From: Amycolatopsis sp. NBC_01488
GTDB taxonomy: Bacteria > Actinomycetota > Actinomycetes > Mycobacteriales > Pseudonocardiaceae
Reading direction: 5' to 3'
DNA: 64,000 nucleotides
Assembly (NCBI RefSeq): GCF_036227105.1
Contig: NZ_CP109434.1
Span: 1,678,001 to 1,742,000, forward strand
Positions within the stretch are counted from its first letter, which is position 1; each line of letters begins with the position of its first letter. The notes under the pieces were generated by a model. It did not search any database, had not been told where the DNA came from, and saw only the letters and a list, made by a program, of their open reading frames with translations. The position numbers were made by a program, and so were the translations under genes. Shown here in pieces: positions 58,495 to 64,000 of this stretch.

Positions 58495-59768
58495 TGGGGG
58501 GCCCGCAGCTGCGGACGGGGGCGGAGCTGCACGCCCTGGTCGAACGGCTGTACCCGATCTGCCGCAGCATCACCGGCGACGGCGTGCGGCAGACCCTGGA
58601 CATCATCGGCGAGCACATCGCGCTCGAGCGGCACGAGGTTCCGACCGGCACCCAGGTGCTGGACTGGACCATTCCGCAGGAGTGGAACATCCGGGACGCG
58701 TACGTCGCTTCGCCGTCCGGTGAGCGGGTGATCGACTTCCAGGAGTCGAACCTGCACGTCGTCGGGTACAGCGTCCCGGTGTCGCGGCGGATGCCGCTGA
58801 GCGAGTTGCGGGAACACCTCCACACGCTGCCCGACCAGCCGTCGTGGGTGCCCTACCGGACCAGCTACTACGCCCCGGCCTGGGGCTTCTGCCTGGCCCA
58901 GGAGAAGCTCGACGCGCTGCCCGACGGCGAGTACGACGTCGTCATCGACTCGACCCTGGCCGACGGCTCGCTGACCTACGGAGAGCACGTCGTCCCGGGC
59001 CGCGTCACCGACGAGGTCATCGTGTCGTGCCACGTCTGCCACCCGTCGCTGGCCAACGACAACCTGGCCGGCATCGCCGTCGCGATCTCCCTGGCGCAGC
59101 AACTGGTTGATCCTTATTACACCTACCGGTTCCTGTTCATGCCGGGAACGATCGGCTCGATCACGTGGCTGGCCCGCAACGCCTCGCGGATCGAGAAGGT
59201 CCGGCACGGGCTCGTACTGGCCTGCGCCGGCGACCCAGGACCGTTGACGTACAAGAAGTCCCGTCGCGACGACGCCGAGATCGACCGCGTCGTGCAGCAC
59301 GTGCTGCGGTCACGCGAACACCGCGTTGTCGACTTCTCGCCGTATGGCTATGACGAGCGCCAGTTCTGCTCGCCGGGCTTCAACCTCGGCGTCGGCTCGC
59401 TGACGCGGACCCCGTACGCGGGCTACCCCGAGTACCACACCTCCGCGGACAACCCGAGCTTCGTTTCGCCGGCGGCCATGGAGGACACGCTCGGCGCGCT
59501 TCGCGACGCTTTCGGCGTCCTGGACCGCAACCGCCACTACGTCAACCTCAGCCCGTACGGCGAGCCGCAGCTCGGCAAGCGCGGGCTCTACGACTCGCTC
59601 GGCGGCCGCAGCGACGCCAAACAGGCCCAGCTGGCGATGCTGTGGGTGCTCAACCTCTCCGACGGCGAGCACAGCCTCCTCGACATCGCCGAGCGGGCCG
59701 GACTGCCCTTCGACATCGTCGACGTCGCGGCCCGCGCCCTGCACGACGCCGGCCTGGTCAAGGAGTGA
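58494..59768 (+). CDS. DUF4910 aminopeptidase-like protein
   Basis: A 424-residue protein of the DUF4910/DUF2172 family, a peptidase M28-like fold found in glycan gene clusters. Candidate metal-binding residues are His180, Cys182, His183 and Asp189 in the CHVCHPSLANDNLAG segment, then Glu313 and His315 in PEYHTSADN. The C-terminal segment LLDIAERAGLPFDIVDVAAR resembles a winged-helix module. Bona fide aminopeptidase activity is not established for the family, which has been connected to sugar-nucleotide or amino-sugar metabolism. The GTG start shares its G with the preceding TAG. Confidence 0.83.
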   Translation: MGGPQLRTGAELHALVERLYPICRSITGDGVRQTLDIIGEHIALERHEVPTGTQVLDWTIPQEWNIRDAYVASPSGERVIDFQESNLHVVGYSVPVSRRMPLSELREHLHTLPDQPSWVPYRTSYYAPAWGFCLAQEKLDALPDGEYDVVIDSTLADGSLTYGEHVVPGRVTDEVIVSCHVCHPSLANDNLAGIAVAISLAQQLVDPYYTYRFLFMPGTIGSITWLARNASRIEKVRHGLVLACAGDPGPLTYKKSRRDDAEIDRVVQHVLRSREHRVVDFSPYGYDERQFCSPGFNLGVGSLTRTPYAGYPEYHTSADNPSFVSPAAMEDTLGALRDAFGVLDRNRHYVNLSPYGEPQLGKRGLYDSLGGRSDAKQAQLAMLWVLNLSDGEHSLLDIAERAGLPFDIVDVAARALHDAGLVKE

Positions 59769-59773
59769 GCGAC

Positions 59774-61150
59774 GTGGCCAACCACCGCCGTGCGCCGCGC
59801 TCGATCTTCCGGTCGGGCGCGGTGCGCGCGATGGCCGGACGGCTGAGCTGGGGCCTCGGCGACCAAGCCGTGTCCAGCTTGACCAACTTCGCCGTCGGGC
59901 TGTACGTGGCCCGCTCGCTCGGCACGTTCGCGTTCGGCATCTTCAGCCTCGCCTGGGTCACCTACGGCGTGGTGCTGAACGTCTCCCGCGGGCTGGCCAC
60001 CGACCCGCTGATGGTGCGGTTCAGCGCCGTGCCCGAGGACCGCTGGCGCCTGGGGGTCGCCAGCGCGTCGGGCACCGCCATCGGCGTCGGCTGCGTGACC
60101 GGGCTGATCAGCCTGGTCGCCGGGCTGGCCGCGGGCGGCCCGCTCGGCGACGCGTTCGTCGCCCTCGCCATCGTCCTGCCGGGCCTGCTGCTGCAGGACG
60201 CCTGGCGGTTCGCGTTCTTCGCGAAGGGCGAAGGCAAAAAGGCGTTCGTCAACGACTGCGTGTGGGGCGCGGCCCTGCTCCCGGCGCTGTACGTCGCCGC
60301 CCATGTCCACACGGTGGTCGCGTTCGTGCTGGCCTGGGGCCTGTCCGGCGCGGTCGCGGCCGCGTTCGGCTGGTTCCAGACGGGCATCCTCCCGCACCCG
60401 CGGGAGATGGTCGGCTGGCTCCGCACGCAACGCGACCTGAGTGTCCGCTACCTCGTCGAGAACGTCAGCAACAGCGGCGCGTCCCAGCTGCGGGCCTACG
60501 GCCTGGGCGCCATCGCCGGCATCACCGCCGTCGGCGCGGTCCGCGGGGCCGAGCAGCTGCTCGGCCCGTTCCTGGCCCTGCTGATGGGACTGTCGCTGGT
60601 CACCGTCGCCGAGGGCGCGCGGGTACTCCGCCGGGCCCCGCACCGCCTGAAGCACTTCTGCGTGATCCTCGGGGGCGGGCAGGCCGCCGCCGCGCTGTGC
60701 TGGGGCCTCGGCCTGCTGATCCTGCTGCCGGAGAGCGCCGGCCGCTGGGTGATGGGCTCGGTGTGGGACTCGTCGTCCCCGCTGATCCTCCCGGTCACCC
60801 TCGCCGTGGTCGGCGCGAGCTTCGCCACGGGTGCGGCGGCCGGCCTGCGTGCCCTCGGTGCCGCGCCGAGGAGCCTGCGGTCGCAGCTGATCGCCTCCCT
60901 GTGCTACGTCACGTTCGGCATCACCGGCGCCTTCCTCGGCGGCGCGGCCGGGTCCGCGTGGGGCGTCGCGACCGCGACGCTCAGCGGGTCCGTCGTCTGG
61001 TGGTGGCAGCTGCGCATCGGGCTCCGCGAGTACGTGCCGCCGGCCCCGGAAGACGCCGGGGCCAACGAGACCACCATCGTCTTCGCGCCGATCGGGATGA
61101 ACGAAACCACCGTGGTCTTCGAGCCGATCAAAGAGCCGATCAAGGAATGA
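59774..61150 (+). CDS. Polysaccharide flippase-like membrane protein
   Basis: A 458-residue protein with about twelve to fourteen membrane helices, like Wzx/MATE-type oligosaccharide flippases. LGDQAVSSLTNFAVGLYVAR is the usual first helix with the S-x-x-N motif, and LYVAAHVHTVVAFVLAWGLS and GITAVGAVRGAEQLLGPFLA lie within. The C-terminus is charged and repetitive (ETTIVFAPIGMNETTVVFEP). GTG 59774 is chosen for its AGGAG eight nt upstream; GTG 59765, in a GTGA overlap, is an alternative. It would move the lipid-linked glycan across the membrane. Confidence 0.86.
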   Translation: MANHRRAPRSIFRSGAVRAMAGRLSWGLGDQAVSSLTNFAVGLYVARSLGTFAFGIFSLAWVTYGVVLNVSRGLATDPLMVRFSAVPEDRWRLGVASASGTAIGVGCVTGLISLVAGLAAGGPLGDAFVALAIVLPGLLLQDAWRFAFFAKGEGKKAFVNDCVWGAALLPALYVAAHVHTVVAFVLAWGLSGAVAAAFGWFQTGILPHPREMVGWLRTQRDLSVRYLVENVSNSGASQLRAYGLGAIAGITAVGAVRGAEQLLGPFLALLMGLSLVTVAEGARVLRRAPHRLKHFCVILGGGQAAAALCWGLGLLILLPESAGRWVMGSVWDSSSPLILPVTLAVVGASFATGAAAGLRALGAAPRSLRSQLIASLCYVTFGITGAFLGGAAGSAWGVATATLSGSVVWWWQLRIGLREYVPPAPEDAGANETTIVFAPIGMNETTVVFEPIKEPIKE

Positions 61151-61157
61151 GGACTCC

Positions 61158-62102
61158 ATGACCACCGTCCCGCGGCTGAGCCTCGGCCTCCCGGTGTACA
61201 ACGGCGAGGAGTACCTCGCCGAGTCGCTGGACGCCCTGCTCGGCCAGACCTACGAAGACTTCGAGCTGATCATCTCGGACAACGCCTCCACCGACGGCAC
61301 CGACGAGATCTGCCGCCGCTACGTCGAGAAGGACTCCCGGATCCGCTACGTCCGGCAGCCGAAGAACATCGGCGCGACGCCGAACCACAACTACGTGTTC
61401 GACGTGTCCCGCACCGAGCTCTTCAAGTGGGTCTCCCACGACGACCTCTACGCCCGCGACCTGCTCATGCGGTGCGTCGAGGCGCTCGACGAGCGCCCGG
61501 AAGTCATCCTCGCCCACTGCGACCAGGCGATCATCGACGGCGACGGCCGCATCGTCCAGCCGCTCGAGTACACACTGGACACCGCGTCCCCGCACGCCCC
61601 GGACCGCTTCCGCAGCGTCCTGTTCGAGCCCGGCGGCGACGACTTCTACGGCGTCATCCGCGCCGACGTCCTCCGCCGCGTCAAGCCGCTCGACAGCTAC
61701 CACCACGCCGACCGGACGTACTCCGCCGAGATGGCCCTGCACGGTCCGTTCCACCAGGTGCCCGAGCTGCTCTACTTCCGCCGCGACCACCCGGGCCGCG
61801 CGGAACGGGCCAACCCGACCATCCGGAGCCGGTGCGCGAATCTGGACCCGCGGCGCGCGAGCCGGCTCCGGAATCCCACCGTCCGCCTGCTCGGCGAGTA
61901 CGTCTACGGGTTCGCGGACCTGATCCGCCGCGCGCCGATCTCGGCCGCCGACAAGCGCGAGTGCTTCGGGCACCTCGGCGCCTGGCTGACCAACCGGGCG
62001 CGGTCCGGCCACGGCGAACGCGTCGAGGACCGCGCGCCGACCGCCTCGGACGTCGCCACGGTCAACACGATCGTGGCCGGCCGGGAAGGCAGGCTCGCGT
62101 GA
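61158..62102 (+). CDS. GT2-family glycosyltransferase
   Basis: A 314-residue GT-A fold glycosyltransferase. LSLGLPVYNGEEYLAESLDA opens the fold, LIISDNASTDGTDEICRRYV binds nucleotide-sugar, and FKWVSHDDLYARDLLMRCVE holds the metal-binding D-x-D equivalent. It transfers a sugar from an NDP donor to the growing lipid-linked glycan. The acceptor is not predictable. ATG start. Overlaps the next gene's GTG by 4 nt. Confidence 0.9.
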   Translation: MTTVPRLSLGLPVYNGEEYLAESLDALLGQTYEDFELIISDNASTDGTDEICRRYVEKDSRIRYVRQPKNIGATPNHNYVFDVSRTELFKWVSHDDLYARDLLMRCVEALDERPEVILAHCDQAIIDGDGRIVQPLEYTLDTASPHAPDRFRSVLFEPGGDDFYGVIRADVLRRVKPLDSYHHADRTYSAEMALHGPFHQVPELLYFRRDHPGRAERANPTIRSRCANLDPRRASRLRNPTVRLLGEYVYGFADLIRRAPISAADKRECFGHLGAWLTNRARSGHGERVEDRAPTASDVATVNTIVAGREGRLA

Positions 62103-63283
62103 AGCGTGCCCCACGCGTCGGCGTCTTCGGCCTCCTCGGCTCCGGGAACCTCGGCAACGACGGTTCCCTCGAAGCCGTGCTCGGCTACCTGCGCGCCGAA
62201 TACCCGGACGCCCGGCTCGGTGCCCTGGTCGGCGGCCCGGAGATCGTCCGCGAGCGCTACGGCATCGACGCCACGCCGCTGCACTGGAACCAGTCCGAGT
62301 ACGAGACGGCGTCCGGCCTGCGCTCGATCGCCCTCAAGGGCTTCGGCAAGCTGGTCGACATCGCGCGCACCGCGGCCTGGGTCCGCAAGCAGGACGTCGT
62401 CATCGTGCCCGGCATGGGCGTGCTCGAGGCGACGCTTCCGTTGCGTCCCTGGGGTTTCCCGTATTCGCTCTTCCTCCTGTCCGTCACCGGGCGCCTCTTC
62501 GGCACCAAGGTGGCCCTCGTGTGCGTCGGCGCGAACCACATCAGCGCGCGGGCGACCCGGACGCTGGTCCGCTGGGCCGGCCGCCTCGCCGCCTACCGCT
62601 CCTACCGCGACGAGATCTCCCGCGACGCGATGCGTGCCATGGGTGTCGACACCAGTGCCGACGGGGTGTACCCGGACCTCGCTTTCGCTCTTCCCACGCC
62701 GGAGGGGCCCGGCAAGCCGGGCACCGTCGGCGTCGGCGTGATGGCCTACTACGGCGGCAACGACGACCGCGCCGACGGCGACCGCATCTACCGCCACTAC
62801 GTGGACACGATGAACCGTTTCGTCGCGTGGCTCGTTGACCAGGACAGACCCGTCCGGCTGTTCATCGGCGACCGGATCGACCGGCAGGTCGTCGACGAGA
62901 TCATCGAGAAGACCGCTTCCCCGCTGGTGACGGCGGCTACGGCGGAGACCCTGGACGAGCTGATGCACGAGATGGCGGCGGTGGACAGCGTGGTGGCCAC
63001 GCGCTACCACAACGTGCTCTGCGCCCTGAAGGTCGCGAAACCGACCGTCGCGATCGGGTACGCGCCGAAGAACGACGTGCTGATGGCGGAGCTGGGCCTC
63101 GACGGTTTCACCCAGCGGGCGAAGGACGTCGACTACGACCGGCTCGTCGAGCAGTTCACCGAACTGGAGAACCGCTCGGCGGAACTGCGCCAGACGCTCC
63201 TGGAACGGAACGAGCTGAACGCGCAGCGGCTCAAGGACCAGTTCGCCGCCCTTTCGGCGGCCCTCTTCGGGGGTGGGCGATGA
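62099..63283 (+). CDS. Polysaccharide pyruvyltransferase family protein
   Basis: A 394-residue member of the CsaB/WcaK-type pyruvyltransferase family, which adds pyruvate ketals from phosphoenolpyruvate to cell-wall glycans. FGLLGSGNLGNDGSLEAVLG is the typical opening, and VVIVPGMGVLEATLPLRPWG, VVATRYHNVLCALKVAKPTV and IGYAPKNDVLMAELGL are the family's C-terminal signature. GTG start in a GTGA overlap. Pyruvylation would place negative charge on the glycan. Confidence 0.88.
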   Translation: MKRAPRVGVFGLLGSGNLGNDGSLEAVLGYLRAEYPDARLGALVGGPEIVRERYGIDATPLHWNQSEYETASGLRSIALKGFGKLVDIARTAAWVRKQDVVIVPGMGVLEATLPLRPWGFPYSLFLLSVTGRLFGTKVALVCVGANHISARATRTLVRWAGRLAAYRSYRDEISRDAMRAMGVDTSADGVYPDLAFALPTPEGPGKPGTVGVGVMAYYGGNDDRADGDRIYRHYVDTMNRFVAWLVDQDRPVRLFIGDRIDRQVVDEIIEKTASPLVTAATAETLDELMHEMAAVDSVVATRYHNVLCALKVAKPTVAIGYAPKNDVLMAELGLDGFTQRAKDVDYDRLVEQFTELENRSAELRQTLLERNELNAQRLKDQFAALSAALFGGGR

Positions 63284-63828
63284 AGGCCATTCCGGTGCCC
63301 GAAATCCAGGGCGCGTACTTGTTCGAACCCACCCCGCACGCCGACGAGCGCGGCTTCTTCAGCCGGACGTTCGACCGTGCCGTCGTCGCATCGGCAGGGA
63401 TCGACCCGGACGGCTTCGTCCAGGACAGTCTTTCCCGGTCCCGCAAGGGAGTCGTCCGCGGAATGCACCTGCGGGGCGGGGCCGGCGAGGCGAAGCTGGT
63501 ACGGTGTTCCCACGGCGCGATCTTCGACGTCGTGGTGGATCTCCGACCGGATTCCCCCACGTTCCGACACATCAAGACCTTCGAACTTTCCGGTGAGACG
63601 CAGGTTTCCGTGTACATCCCCGCGGGATGCGCGCACGGATTCCAGTCACTCACCGATCCGTCCGACGTTTCGTACCGTATCGATCGGGCCCATGACCCGT
63701 CCGAAGACATCACAATTTCGTACAAAGACACAGAATTGGACATTTCGTGGCCACTGTCGGTCACAATGGTCAGTGACCGGGATGAGCGCGCGCCGTCTCT
63801 CGGAGAGGCGTTGAAACCAACGAGGTGA
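63280..63828 (+). CDS. rfbC: dTDP-4-dehydrorhamnose 3,5-epimerase family protein
   Basis: RmlC-type cupin epimerase, 182 residues. It contains PHADERGFFSRTF, GVVRGMHLRGG (catalytic His63) and VYIPAGCAHGFQSLTDPSDV. The usual RGLHYQ core reads RGMHLRG, a variant in other sugar epimerases as well. It would epimerise C3 and/or C5 of a 4-keto-6-deoxy sugar nucleotide. The start codon overlaps the preceding stop by 4 nt. Confidence 0.88.
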   Translation: MKAIPVPEIQGAYLFEPTPHADERGFFSRTFDRAVVASAGIDPDGFVQDSLSRSRKGVVRGMHLRGGAGEAKLVRCSHGAIFDVVVDLRPDSPTFRHIKTFELSGETQVSVYIPAGCAHGFQSLTDPSDVSYRIDRAHDPSEDITISYKDTELDISWPLSVTMVSDRDERAPSLGEALKPTR

Positions 63829-63833
63829 CCCAC

Positions 63834-64000
63834 ATGGGAACGAAGTTGCCCCGCTCGGCGGAGGCGAACGCGCGGCTGCACCGGGTCATCCCCGGGGGTG
63901 CGCACACCTACGCCAAGGGCTCGGACCAGTATCCCGAAGGGATGGCTCCGGTCATTTCGCACGGCCTCGGCGGCCACGTCTGGGACGTCGACGGCAACGA
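63834..64000 (+). CDS. Class III aminotransferase, glutamate-1-semialdehyde aminomutase-like (3' end beyond window)
   Basis: Only 55 codons are visible: MGTKLPRSAEANARLHRVIP then GGAHTYAKGSDQYPEGMAPV and SHGLGGHVWDVDGN. The pattern R-x-x-P-G-G-x-H-T-Y-(A)-K-G is the N-terminus of glutamate-1-semialdehyde aminomutase-type PLP aminotransferases, often found in amino-sugar loci in place of DegT/PLP sugar aminotransferases. A GAGG lies 8 nt before the ATG. It probably aminates or rearranges a keto sugar; the catalytic Lys lies beyond the window. Confidence 0.8.
   Translation, partial: MGTKLPRSAEANARLHRVIPGGAHTYAKGSDQYPEGMAPVISHGLGGHVWDVDGN

Overview
The window is high-GC actinobacterial DNA. GTG and TTG starts are common and neighbouring genes often overlap by 4 nt. 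The ribosomal/RNA-polymerase synteny, an mkl/mceG-linked mce operon and the family mix point to Pseudonocardiaceae, most likely Amycolatopsis or a close relative. That placement is inference from gene content and protein sequence, not from a search.

Layout. 1-6414 (minus): 5' two thirds of rpoC and a complete rpoB with a candidate promoter. 7072-7920: ADP-ribosylglycohydrolase-family gene. 8016-19465 (minus): a complete eleven-gene mce lipid-import operon (mceG ATPase, two YrbE permeases, MceA-F, two Mce-associated membrane proteins) lying between rplJL and rpoB. 19871-25588 (minus): rplL, rplJ with leader, rplA, rplK, nusG, secE and tRNA-Trp, interrupted by a plus-strand membrane protein and a hydrolase. 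25795-30689: mixed accessory genes (F420-type oxidoreductase, GntR/DUF1648 pair, SGNH hydrolase), then hadAB-like dehydratases, rpmG, tRNA-Met and tRNA-Thr. 30770-36412: EAL phosphodiesterase with a degenerate GGDEF domain, GNAT acetyltransferase, tandem DUF574 methyltransferases. 36513-40728: lon behind an HspR-type (HAIR) operator, a methyltransferase, tRNA-Tyr and a YajQ protein. 40763-49019: secreted lipoprotein, BNR-repeat protein, rmlA, three luciferase-like oxidoreductases, HtpX and a YVTN-repeat protein.

The two accessory highlights are adjacent. At 49105-54592 there is a compact class I lanthipeptide locus: a 40-codon precursor gene too short for routine gene calling (53972-54094), a full-length LanB dehydratase and a LanC cyclase. 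A strong stem-loop lies between precursor and LanB, a LuxR-type regulator converges on lanC, and no protease or transporter is visible. At 54801-64000 (continuing off the window) lies a ten-gene plus-strand surface-glycan locus. It holds a TylC3-type methyltransferase, nucleotidyltransferase, PIG-L deacetylase, NAD-dependent epimerase, DUF4910 aminopeptidase-like protein, flippase, GT2 glycosyltransferase, polysaccharide pyruvyltransferase, RmlC-type epimerase and a GSA-type aminotransferase. Together these suggest synthesis, export and pyruvylation of an unusual C-methylated, possibly amino, sugar-containing glycan. No CRISPR array, insertion sequence, integrase or phage gene was seen.
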